This document shows, piece by piece, positions 17,739-25,044 of a stretch of DNA of 64,000 bases (position 1 is the stretch's first letter; each line of letters begins with the position of its first letter). A program made the translations under genes and the position numbers. This DNA comes from CAIKZJ01 sp041675325 (lineage in GTDB: Bacteria > Bacteroidota > Ignavibacteria > Tepidaquicellales > Tepidaquicellaceae): positions 16,508-80,507 of the forward strand of contig JBAYUG010000005.1 in NCBI GenBank assembly GCA_041675325.1. Reading direction: 5' to 3'. Under the pieces are notes generated by a model. That model was not told the DNA's origin. It did no database searches and saw only the letters and a list, made by a program, of their open reading frames with translations.

Positions 17739-19472
17739 ATGAAGAGAGTATTAATAATAATAATTGTATTAATAAGTGCAGCTGTTTATGCACAAGTAGA
17801 AACTGTGCCGGCGTATGATAGGGTGTATGATTTTTTGAAACGCATGCAAGTGAAGGGAATAATTGACTATAATTCATCGATTCTACCTTTGTCGCGGGAG
17901 AAAGTTGCTTCTTTTTTAAGAGAGATTAGTGAGAAGTTAGAAGTTAGAAGTGAGAAGTTAGAATTTAGAGATGAGACGAGGAAGAAAGAAGTGAAGGGCT
18001 TCACGAGAACGGATAGAGATATGCTGAGGGATTTTATGAAGGAGTATGAGTATGAGTTGACGGGGAGGACGACGGAGAGTATTGGATTTTTGAATGAGCC
18101 GCGGGGGCGGTTTTTTATTGAGGATAGGAAGAAGTATTTTTATAAGTATGATGATTCGGTGGGGGCGGTGTTTGTGAATTTGCAGGGGTTTCTTTCGCAG
18201 GGGGTTTCGTCGGGGGATTCGCTGGGGAAGAATTCGGTTACGCTGGGGAATTTGGGGTTTCAAGTGAGGGGTACGGTGCTGAATACTGTGGGGTTTAGTT
18301 TGAAGGCTTCTAACGGGCAGAAGATTGCAGGGGATAAGAAGAGTTTGGATTTTGTGACGGAGACGCTGCCGAAGTTCAGGAGTTTTCCGAAGTTTAAAAG
18401 CGAGAGTAATAATTTTGATTATTTTGAGGGTTATTTAAGGTATAGGCTGGGGAAGGACAATTTTGCGGTTACGCTTGGAAGGGACTATGTTAATTACGGG
18501 TTTGGGTATATGGATAAATTGTTTCTTTCGGGGAATTCCGTGCCGTTTAGTTTTATAAAGTTTGATTTAAATTTTGGTGCGTTTACGTATAATTTTATTT
18601 ACGGGAGTTTGAAGGGTGATTCGCTTGCAATAAAAGATATTGCGATGAAGAATATAGTTACTCATAGGCTGAGCGTTAATTTTTCGAAATATTTTAAGGC
18701 GGGTTTTTATGAGGCGCTGATTACTGCGGACAGACCTTTTAATTTTACTTATTTAAATCCTTTTTCTTTTATAAGGTCGGCTGATTATAGTGCGGGCTCG
18801 GAGCAGTCAGGGCTGAATAATGCGTTGTTGGGGTTTGATGTGGAGGTTACGCCGGTAAAGAATTTTGCTTTGCAGGGGTCGCTGCTGATTGATGATTTGA
18901 ATTTTTCGACTATTTTTTCGAATGAACGAGATAACGGTAAGCCGGCGAATGATAACAGGTTTGCCTGGCAGATAGGGGCGGTTTGGACTGATGCTTTTAC
19001 GCTGCCGAATCTAAATTTTTCAACTGAGTACACACGTCTGAATCCGTTTGTTTATACTCACAGGACGAATAAGAGCCAGTACACGAACTGGACTCTGCCG
19101 CTTGGGCATAATCTGCCGCCGAATTCTGATGAGATAGCTTTGAAGCTTAGTTATGACGTTACAAGCAGGCTGAATGTGAATGTTATGTATCAGCATCAGA
19201 GGTCGGGAACAGGGTTTGAGTTTAACGGGGATTCGCTTGTGAGGAATTACGGCGGGTATATTCATAGAGGGGATGCGGATATTAGCTATGATGATAAGTT
19301 TTTGCAGGGGAATCGTGTGGACAGGGATATTGTAACCGTAGGTCTTAGGTGGATGCCGGTGTATCAGTATGTGCTGGATGTGAAGTGGGTGTTTAGGAAT
19401 GTGAATAATTTGTTTGAATCAAGGAGACTTGCCGATAACTGGCTCTACCTTTCTTTAGTTATGGAGTTATGA
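17739..19472 (+). CDS. Wzi-like capsule-assembly outer-membrane beta-barrel
   Basis: 577 residues with a clear signal peptide (MKRVLIIIIVLISAAVYAQ). The mature N-terminus (PAYDRVYDFLKRMQVKGIID) followed by a long run of alternating aromatic beta strands fits the capsule-assembly Wzi family, outer-membrane proteins that hold polysaccharide at the surface. The C-terminus ends in a beta strand (LYLSLVMEL). Residues about 63-84 (SEKLEVRSEKLEFRDETRKK) are encoded by a GAAGTTAGAAGT-type repeat that looks inserted in frame. The codons for VMEL and the stop belong to the downstream ATGGAGTTATGA repeat. Codon use is G-ending and GC-richer than the first 15 kb. Confidence 0.65.
   Translation: MKRVLIIIIVLISAAVYAQVETVPAYDRVYDFLKRMQVKGIIDYNSSILPLSREKVASFLREISEKLEVRSEKLEFRDETRKKEVKGFTRTDRDMLRDFMKEYEYELTGRTTESIGFLNEPRGRFFIEDRKKYFYKYDDSVGAVFVNLQGFLSQGVSSGDSLGKNSVTLGNLGFQVRGTVLNTVGFSLKASNGQKIAGDKKSLDFVTETLPKFRSFPKFKSESNNFDYFEGYLRYRLGKDNFAVTLGRDYVNYGFGYMDKLFLSGNSVPFSFIKFDLNFGAFTYNFIYGSLKGDSLAIKDIAMKNIVTHRLSVNFSKYFKAGFYEALITADRPFNFTYLNPFSFIRSADYSAGSEQSGLNNALLGFDVEVTPVKNFALQGSLLIDDLNFSTIFSNERDNGKPANDNRFAWQIGAVWTDAFTLPNLNFSTEYTRLNPFVYTHRTNKSQYTNWTLPLGHNLPPNSDEIALKLSYDVTSRLNVNVMYQHQRSGTGFEFNGDSLVRNYGGYIHRGDADISYDDKFLQGNRVDRDIVTVGLRWMPVYQYVLDVKWVFRNVNNLFESRRLADNWLYLSLVMEL
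17926..17990 (+). repeat. In-frame GAGAAGTTAGAAGT repeat inside the Wzi-like gene
   Basis: Two tandem units of GTGAGAAGTTAGAAnTTAGA lie inside the coding region and keep the frame (EKLEVRS, EKLEFRD). The same wording occurs in noncoding spacers around it, so this is repeat sequence read as protein. Confidence 0.7.
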
Positions 19473-19704
19473 AGTTATGGAGAGCTGCTAAGAGCAGTTA
19501 TGGAGTTATGAAGTTATGGAGTTATGAAGAGCGGTTAAGAGCAGTTATGGAGTTATGAAGTTATGGAGAGCTGCTAAGAGCAGTTATGGAGTTATGAAGA
19601 GCGGTTAAGAGCAGTTATGGAGTTCTGGAGTTATGAAGTTAAGGAGTTATAGAGAGCAGTGAAGGAGTTATGGAGAAAAAAACTAAAAGAAAGGAGATAA
19701 CATA
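19473..19704 (+). repeat. GTTATGGAGTTATGAAG repeat spacer with chained mini-ORFs
   Basis: Tandem and composite copies of GTTATGGAGTTATGAA interleaved with GAGCTGCTAAGAGCA and GAGCGGTTAAGAGCA blocks. The Wzi stop overlaps an ATG (ATGA) that opens a 29-codon frame ending at 19558, which again overlaps an ATG (19555) opening a 17-codon frame ending at 19608. A strong AGGAG ribosome site (about 19690-19696) precedes the next gene. Confidence 0.85.
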
Positions 19705-20061
19705 ATGACGCATAAGGATTTGGATCTTTGGAAAGATAGTGTGAAGTTTGTATCTCTTATTTATGAAGTTACGTCAGGTTTTCCTGTTGAAGAGAAATAT
19801 GGGTTAGTGAGTCAGATTAGAAGAGCAGCCGTTTCTATTCCTTCGAATATAGCTGAGGGTGCAGGTCGTTATTATCAGAAAGAATTAATTCAATTTCTTA
19901 ATATTGCTTCCGGAAGTTTGGCTGAACTGGACACTCAGCTTTATATTGCTCATGAGTTGAAGTTTATTTCTTCTGAACAACTTGAAAGTTTAGAAGGTAA
20001 AATCATTAAGATTAGAAGTCAGTTGTTTGGTTTGATTAAGTCATTGAAGAGAGTAAGTTAA
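19705..20061 (+). CDS. Four-helix-bundle protein (23S rRNA IVS / bAvd-like family)
   Basis: 118-residue helical protein with the family signature: HKDLDLWKDSVKFV, FPVEEKYGLVSQIRRAAVSIPSNIAEGAGR (about 29-58), then SLAELDTQLYIA. Members were first found in 23S rRNA intervening sequences and are related to the accessory protein of diversity-generating retroelements, but most genomic copies have no known role. No rRNA or reverse transcriptase is in the window. It is bounded on both sides by the GTTATGGAG repeats and preceded by an AGGAG site, so it is probably translated. It is a clear paralogue of the gene at 22005. Confidence 0.9.
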   Translation: MTHKDLDLWKDSVKFVSLIYEVTSGFPVEEKYGLVSQIRRAAVSIPSNIAEGAGRYYQKELIQFLNIASGSLAELDTQLYIAHELKFISSEQLESLEGKIIKIRSQLFGLIKSLKRVS

Positions 20062-20422
20062 GGAGTTATGAAGTTTTAAGAGCAGTTAAGGAGTTATGAA
20101 GTTACGGAGTTATGAAGTTATGAAGAGCTGCTAAGAGCAGTTATGGAGTTATGAAGTTATGGAGTTATGAAGAAAAGAAGTGAAGAGATTGAAGATTTTT
20201 GAGTTTATTTTTCCAAATTTAAGGGACTTTGTAGTATATTACGGTAAACAGGGAACAGTAAACAGTAAACAGTAAACAGTAAACAGTAAACAGTTTACGC
20301 GTTACGTGTCACGTGTCACTTGTCACTTGTCACGGTTCTTAGCGTCACGCGTCACGGTTCATATGAACTATCAACTATCAACTATCAACTATCAACGATT
20401 AACTATTAATTATTAACTAGAC
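20062..20422 (+). repeat. Repeat spacer of three families
   Basis: In order: GTTATGAAG-type units (20062-20175), a short unique AT-rich stretch (about 20180-20245), 7-base AACAGTA units (about 20247-20300), TCACGTGTCAC/TCACTTG units (about 20300-20365), and ACTATCA/ATTAACT 7-base units running up to the TTG start of the next gene. No coding potential seen on the plus strand. Confidence 0.85.
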
Positions 20423-21499
20423 TTGGAAGTAGAACTCTACAGGATTAAAGATAATGGGATGAAGCATGTGAGCGTTGAGAAACTGCAGAAGTATCTTGAT
20501 GCGGAGGTGTTTGATTTTATTAAGGAGAATGTGAACAGGGAAGGGAATTTGGCGGTGATTGACAGCGATAGTGTTTTGAATGTTGATTTTCTTGATGAGG
20601 GTTTGGACGGAATTATTAATGTTCATAAGATTAATGATATAAACAGGGTTAATAAGTATTTTCAGGCGGTTAATGACAAGCTGAATGACGGCGGGACTAT
20701 AATAGGGAGCGTTGAGATTTACTGTCAAAGGAAGAAAAGGATTCTTGCAAAGCATCATCGGTTTGTCTCATATCCGATTTTCTATTTTGATTTTTTGCTG
20801 AAACGCGTTTTTCCGAAATTGAAAATAACTCAGGGGCTTTATTTTTTTCTCACGAGGGGGCTTAACAGGGCTATTTCAAGGGCGGAAGCGTATGGCAGGC
20901 TTTATTCATGCGGGTTTAAGATTACTGCTGACAGGGATATTAATAATATACTGTATTTTGCGTTTCGAAAAGTGAGTAAGCCTATGTATGATACGGAGCC
21001 GACTTATGGTCCGTTTGTAAAGCTTAGAAGAATCGGGAAAGACGGCAAGTATTTTAATGTGAGGAAGTTCAGAACGATGTATGCCTTCTCGGAATTTTTG
21101 CAGGAATGGGTGTATGAGCAGAATGATTTGGCTGAAGGAGGGAAATTTAAAGATGACCCAAGGATTACAAGGTACGGAAGTATTTTACGCAAATTGTGGC
21201 TGGATGAATTTCCGATGTTCTGGAATGTTTTTAAGGGACAGGTGAAAATCGTGGGTGTGAGGCCGCTTAGTGAGCATTATTTTCAGTTGTATGATAAAGC
21301 TACGCAGGAAAGAAGAATAAAGTATAAACCCGGGCTTGTGCCGCCGTATTATGTGGATTTGCCGCGTACGCTAAAGGAAATCCAGGATTCGGAGATGCGG
21401 TATCTGGATGCGTATGATAAGAATCCATTTAAGACGCAGTGGACCTATTTCTGGAAGGCGATGTGGAATATCTTTGTTAAGAGAGCGCGTTCTGCTTGA
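20423..21499 (+). CDS. Initiating sugar transferase (WbaP/PglC catalytic domain) with extra N-terminal domain
   Basis: 358 residues. The C-terminal 160 residues hold the polyprenyl-phosphate sugar-phosphate transferase domain: KLRRIGKDGKYFNVRKFRTM (about 199-218), DDPRITRYGSILRKLWLDEF (Asp-Glu pair of the catalytic motif near 260) and KIVGVRPLS. This step loads the first sugar on undecaprenyl phosphate. Residues 1-190 are not the usual multi-helix WbaP region; they resemble a degenerate Rossmann or methyltransferase-like fold ending in GRLYSCGFKI, with only one hydrophobic stretch (about 115-148) that could dip into the membrane. Start is TTG directly after repeats. Confidence 0.8.
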   Translation: MEVELYRIKDNGMKHVSVEKLQKYLDAEVFDFIKENVNREGNLAVIDSDSVLNVDFLDEGLDGIINVHKINDINRVNKYFQAVNDKLNDGGTIIGSVEIYCQRKKRILAKHHRFVSYPIFYFDFLLKRVFPKLKITQGLYFFLTRGLNRAISRAEAYGRLYSCGFKITADRDINNILYFAFRKVSKPMYDTEPTYGPFVKLRRIGKDGKYFNVRKFRTMYAFSEFLQEWVYEQNDLAEGGKFKDDPRITRYGSILRKLWLDEFPMFWNVFKGQVKIVGVRPLSEHYFQLYDKATQERRIKYKPGLVPPYYVDLPRTLKEIQDSEMRYLDAYDKNPFKTQWTYFWKAMWNIFVKRARSA

Positions 21500-21680
21500 G
21501 AACAGTGAAGTCGCTGCGCTTAGTGAGGTCGCTGCGCTTAGTGAGGTCGCTGCGCTTAGTGAGGTCGCTGCGCTTAGTGAGGTCGCTGCGCTTAGTGAGG
21601 TCACTGCGCTAAGTGAGGTCGCTGCGCTAAGTGAGGTCGCTGCGCTAAGTGAGGTCGCTGCGCTTAGTGAGGAAGTGAGA
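21500..21680 (+). repeat. 18-bp tandem repeat GTCGCTGCGCTTAGTGAG
   Basis: About nine nearly perfect 18-base units start a few bases after the sugar transferase stop; variation is limited to CTTAGTGAG versus CTAAGTGAG and one GTCACTGCG. Units are directly adjacent with no spacers, so this is not a CRISPR array. Being a multiple of three, it is open in several frames. Confidence 0.95.
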
Positions 21681-22004
21681 AGGTGAGGAAGAGCAGTGAC
21701 GAAAGAGCAGTGACGAAAGAGCAGTGACGAAAGAGCAGTGACGAAAGAGCAGTGACGAAAGAACAGTGACGAAAGAACAGTGACGAAAGAGCAGTGACGA
21801 AAGAGCAGTGACGAAAGAACAGTGACGGAAGAACAGTGACAGAGTAACAAAGTGACGAAGAGCAGTGACGAAAGAACAGTGACGAAAGAGCAGTGACGAA
21901 GAGCAGTGACAGAGTAACAAAGTGACGAAGTAATCCGCCGCGGCGGACGCAAAGAACGCGCTGTGACGGAGTGACAGAGTAATAAAGTAAGAGAGGAACA
22001 TAGT
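21681..22004 (+). repeat. 14-bp GACGAAAGAGCAGT tandem repeat plus GC palindrome element
   Basis: About a dozen 14-base units (GACGAAAGAGCAGT and GACGAAAGAACAGT) with interspersed GACAGAGTAACAAAGT variants up to about 21930. One copy of the TCCGCCGCGGCGGACGCAAAG element follows at 21932-21960, continuing into AACGCGCTGTGAC. The plus strand is strongly purine-rich. Confidence 0.95.
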
Positions 22005-22373
22005 ATGGAGAAAATAAGGTCGCATAAAGATTTAGAAGTTTGGAAGAAAAGCGTGGAACTTGTAACGAATGTTTATGAAATATCAAGAGAGTTCCCTAAA
22101 GAAGAAATGTACTGTATGACAAACCAAATTAGAAGAGCAGCTATATCAATTCCTTCTAATATTGCAGAAGGTGCCGGCAGATTCCATAACAAAGAATTTA
22201 TTCAGTTTTTATATATCTCTTTAGGCAGTTGTTCTGAACTTGAAACACAATTAATTATCTGCTCCAACCTAAATTTTATAGATTCGTCTCGTTTAAATTC
22301 GCTAACATCCAAAATATTTATCATAAGACGATTGCTTTTAGGCTTAATAAAATCTTTAAAAAATCAGCAATAA
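22005..22373 (+). CDS. Four-helix-bundle protein (23S rRNA IVS / bAvd-like family)
   Basis: 122 residues, paralogue of the gene at 19705: HKDLEVWKKSVELV, FPKEEMYCMTNQIRRAAISIPSNIAEGAGR, SCSELETQLIIC. Its codon use is more AT-rich than the genes on either side, and it begins right after the repeat spacer and ends before another (CACGCTCTTATCGT units). Role unknown; possibilities are a nucleic-acid-binding adaptor or an inert passenger. The presence of two copies only 2 kb apart, both inside repeat zones, is notable. Confidence 0.9.
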   Translation: MEKIRSHKDLEVWKKSVELVTNVYEISREFPKEEMYCMTNQIRRAAISIPSNIAEGAGRFHNKEFIQFLYISLGSCSELETQLIICSNLNFIDSSRLNSLTSKIFIIRRLLLGLIKSLKNQQ

Positions 22374-22491
22374 ACCCTAACATGCTCTGTTCATCACACG
22401 CTCTTATCGTCACATGCTCTTATCGTTACACGCTCTTATCGTCACTTTCTTCCCAACTGTATTTAAGTAAATAAACGAAACCAAGTATAAA
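22374..22491 (+). repeat. CACGCTCTTATCGTCA repeat spacer
   Basis: Four copies of a 16-18-base unit (CACACGCTCTTATCGTCA and variants) between the four-helix-bundle gene and the oxidoreductase. In reverse complement this is the GACGATAAGAGCGTGTG wording of the GAGC/GTGAC repeat group. Confidence 0.8.
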
Positions 22492-23481
22492 ATGAATAAT
22501 AGTAAAATAGAACTCGCAATTGCCGGCGCCGGAAGATGGGGCTTCAACCATGTGAAGACCGCCTATGGAATCCTCGGCGATAATCTTAAATACGTGTGCG
22601 ATGTTTTTCCTGCTGCAAGCGAAAAGATTAAAGGTGTATGTGAAAATATTAAATTCACTACCGATTTTGAGGATGTGCTAAGAGATGATGAGGTGAACGC
22701 TGTCATTATCGCTACCTCAGCCGAAATACATTATAATCTTGCTAAAAAAGCTTTACTCGCCGGGAAAAATGTTTTGGTAGAAAAACCTATTACTTTGCTG
22801 ACGATGGAAGCTAAAGAGCTTCTTGATATTGCCGGAAAAAAGAATCTTAAGCTGATGGTCGGGCATATTCTGCTTTTCCATCCTGCTGTTTTAAAGATTA
22901 AAGAGATGCTTGATTCCGGGAAGCTCGGGAAGCTTCAGTATATTTACAGTAACAGGCTGAATCTGGGGGCGATCAGGACAGAGGAGAATATTCTCTGGAG
23001 TTTTGCGCCGCATGATATTTCGGTGATTCAGTTTCTTACTGACAGAAATCCTGTTAGTATTAAAGCTTCGGGTGCAAAGTTTGTTCAGAATAATATAGAG
23101 GATACTACGCTTACGATACTTGAGTATCCTGATAATATTCATGCGCATATTTACGTGAGCTGGCTGCATCCTTTTAAAGAGCAAAGGCTTGTTGTGATTG
23201 GGTCTGAGGGAATGCTGACTTTTGAGGATACGCTTAAATCAGAGAAGCTGAAATTTTATAAGAAGGGGTTTGTAAATAATGATGGCACTATAGAAAAGTT
23301 CGACAGCGAATATGAGCCGGTGGCATTTGATAATACTCAGCCGCTTGAAGAAGAGCAAAAACACTTCTTTGACTGCATCCTAAACAATGAAAAACCCCGC
23401 ACCGACGGCAAACATGCGTTGGAGGTGCTGGAAATCCTCGAAAAAGCTCAACAGCAGTTAAGAGCAGTTAAGAGCAGGTAG
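22492..23481 (+). CDS. wbpB: Gfo/Idh/MocA oxidoreductase, WbpB/WlbA-like UDP-sugar 3-dehydrogenase
   Basis: 329 residues. The N-terminal Rossmann motif is AIAGAGRWGFNHVK, followed by VLVEKPITL (EKP motif near 94) and the catalytic-site segment WSFAPHDISVIQFL near 168. WbpB/WlbA oxidises C3 of UDP-N-acetyl-glucosaminuronate to the 3-keto sugar for transamination by WbpE. The same set of wbpD- and wbpE-like genes follows. The last codons (QQQLRAVKSR, stop) run into the GCAGTTAAGAGCAG repeat, so the original C-terminus may have been replaced by repeat sequence. Confidence 0.82.
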   Translation: MNNSKIELAIAGAGRWGFNHVKTAYGILGDNLKYVCDVFPAASEKIKGVCENIKFTTDFEDVLRDDEVNAVIIATSAEIHYNLAKKALLAGKNVLVEKPITLLTMEAKELLDIAGKKNLKLMVGHILLFHPAVLKIKEMLDSGKLGKLQYIYSNRLNLGAIRTEENILWSFAPHDISVIQFLTDRNPVSIKASGAKFVQNNIEDTTLTILEYPDNIHAHIYVSWLHPFKEQRLVVIGSEGMLTFEDTLKSEKLKFYKKGFVNNDGTIEKFDSEYEPVAFDNTQPLEEEQKHFFDCILNNEKPRTDGKHALEVLEILEKAQQQLRAVKSR

Positions 23482-24009
23482 AGCAGGAAGAGCAGGTAAA
23501 GCAGTAAGAGCAGGTAGAGCAGGTAGAGCAGTTAGAACAGGAAGAGCAGGAAGAGCAGTAACACGTAACACGGAAACTATAAACCGTAACCCGTAACCCG
23601 TAACCCGTAACCCGTAAACTGTAAACTGTAAACTGTAAACTGTAAACTGTAAACTGTAAACTGTAAACAGTGAGAAGTGATACACCCCCTTTTTCTCTCC
23701 TTCCTAAGCTCCAGCTTGGGAAGGCATCACAGCTTTTGTTCTTAGTGTAACACAAGTCTATGATCCCGGCTTGTTGAAACCCGCCGTCTTATTGGGTGGG
23801 TCGGAATTGCTCTTTGAAATAATTAAAGCTCTTCTCAGTGTTCGAGTCGCAGATCCGCCATCTCGTTGGGCGGACGTTCTCTGTTGTAAAAAGCTCACAG
23901 TTCACGCGTTACGCGTCACGGCTCTTACGCTCTTACAGTTCACTGTTCACGATTCACGATTTACGGCTCTTAAAAACATTATATATTAAAAAATTAGGAA
24001 GGAAGTAAA
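23459..24009 (+). repeat. Composite repeat spacer with 12-bp-stem hairpin
   Basis: GAGCAGGTA/GAGCAGGAA 9-base units (23459-23560) are followed by GTAACCC and GTAAACT 7-base units (about 23575-23672). A hairpin with a 12-base stem (CCTTCCTAAGCT..AGCTTGGGAAGG, 23699-23724) comes next, then a degenerate ATCCGCCATCTCGTTGGGCGGA element (about 23850-23875) and TCACGCGTTACGCGTCAC units (23898-23970). A purine-rich ribosome site (AGGAAGGAAG) precedes the next ATG. No convincing gene. Confidence 0.8.
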
Positions 24010-24600
24010 ATGGAAGAGAAAAAACCCTTTGTGGTAAATAAATATGCCGTCGTTGACGATGGCGTTGAACTCGGTGAAGGAACAAAAATCTGGCATTTTT
24101 CGCATGTGCAGTCGGGTTCGAAACTCGGGAAGTTTTGCGTTCTCGGACAAAATGTAAACGTCGGTAACAATGTTACTATCGGTAATTATGTAAAAATTCA
24201 AAACAATGTTTCCGTCTATGAGGGTGTGACGCTTGAGGACTATGTCTTTTGCGGTCCGTCAATGGTGTTTACAAACATTCTTGACCCGAGAAGCAAATAC
24301 CCTCAGGTCGGTGCCGAGTTTTACATTAATACTCTCGTTAAAGAAGGTGCATCGCTCGGAGCGAATTCAACGGTTGTATGCGGACATACAATCGGTCGTT
24401 TTGCTTTTGTGGGAGCGGGCTCTGTCGTTACAAAAAACATCCCTGACTTTGCTCTTGTAGTAGGTAATCCTGCTAAGATAATCGGATGGATGAGCGAAGC
24501 CGGCAAACGCCTTAAATTCGATAAAGACGGTTATGCATACTGTGATAAGGCGAAGAAAAAGTATCTGCTGAAAGACAACATCGTAACGGAAGTCGAATAA
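24010..24600 (+). CDS. wbpD: WbpD/WlbB-like UDP-3-amino-uronate N-acetyltransferase
   Basis: 196 residues of left-handed parallel beta-helix. Hexapeptide repeats are visible from KIWHFSHVQSGSKLG through CVLGQNVNVGNNVTIGNYVK to ALVVGNPAKIIGWM. The family acetylates the 3-amino group made by WbpE, giving UDP-2,3-diacetamido-2,3-dideoxy-glucuronate. Length and the motif NVSVYEGVTLEDYVFCGPS match WbpD/WlbB. C-terminal FDKDGYAYCDKAKKKYLLKD is a small tail also common in this family. Well-formed start at 24010 after AGGAAGGAAG. Confidence 0.88.
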   Translation: MEEKKPFVVNKYAVVDDGVELGEGTKIWHFSHVQSGSKLGKFCVLGQNVNVGNNVTIGNYVKIQNNVSVYEGVTLEDYVFCGPSMVFTNILDPRSKYPQVGAEFYINTLVKEGASLGANSTVVCGHTIGRFAFVGAGSVVTKNIPDFALVVGNPAKIIGWMSEAGKRLKFDKDGYAYCDKAKKKYLLKDNIVTEVE

Positions 24601-25044
24601 ATGCAGTAACAGAGTGACAAAGTGACGAAGAACAGTAAGAGCAGTAAGAGCAGTAAGAGCAGTAAGAGCAGTAAGAGCAGTAAGAGCAGTAAGAGCAGGT
24701 AGAGCAGGAAGAGCAAGAAGAGCAGTAAGAGCAAGAAGAGCAGTAAGAGCAAGAAGAGCAAGAAGAGCAAGAAGAGCAGTAAGAGCAAGAAGAGCAGGAA
24801 GAGCAGTAAGAGCAGTAAGAGCAAGAAGAGCAAGAAGAGCAAGAAGAGCAGTAAGAGCAGGAAGAGCAGTAAGAGCAAGAAGAGCAAGAAGAGCAGTAAG
24901 AGCAGTAAGAGCAGTAAGAGCAGGTAGAGCAGGAAGAACAAGAAGAGCAAGAAGAGCAGTAAGAGCAGTAAGAGCAGGTAGAGCAGTTATGAAGTTATGG
25001 AGTTATGAAAAGCAGTGAGCTAATTCGCTAACAACTATTCTACT
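24601..25044 (+). repeat. 9-bp AGAGCAGTA/AGAGCAAGA tandem array (about 360 bp)
   Basis: A short GACAAAGTGACGAAGAACAGT lead-in is followed by roughly forty 9-base units (AGAGCAGTA, AGAGCAAGA, AGAGCAGGA, AGAGCAGGT) from about 24630 to 24985, then GTTATGAAGTTATGG units. Nearly pure purine on the plus strand apart from C and T at fixed positions. The opposite strand gives a long Leu/Phe frame that is only a shadow of the repeat. Confidence 0.95.

Noticed and set aside
19705..20061. 23S rRNA intervening sequence
   Set aside because: No rRNA sequence on either side; only the protein family is shared.
21500..21680. CRISPR array
   Set aside because: Units are 18 bases, directly adjacent, with no unique spacers, and no cas gene is in the window.
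21408..21686. 92-codon plus-strand frame made of SEVAAL hexapeptide repeats
   Set aside because: It starts inside the sugar transferase gene in another frame and is open only because the 18-base repeat is a multiple of three. No ribosome site or family.
19705..22373. Diversity-generating retroelement, because of bAvd-like proteins and nearby repeats
   Set aside because: No reverse transcriptase, no template/variable repeat pair with A-specific differences, and no C-type-lectin target.
24531..24950. Minus-strand frame encoding an almost pure Leu/Phe protein
   Set aside because: Shadow of the 9-base purine-rich repeat; the same holds for the Ser/Leu/Phe/His frames at 21.4-22.1 kb and 26.2-26.6 kb.
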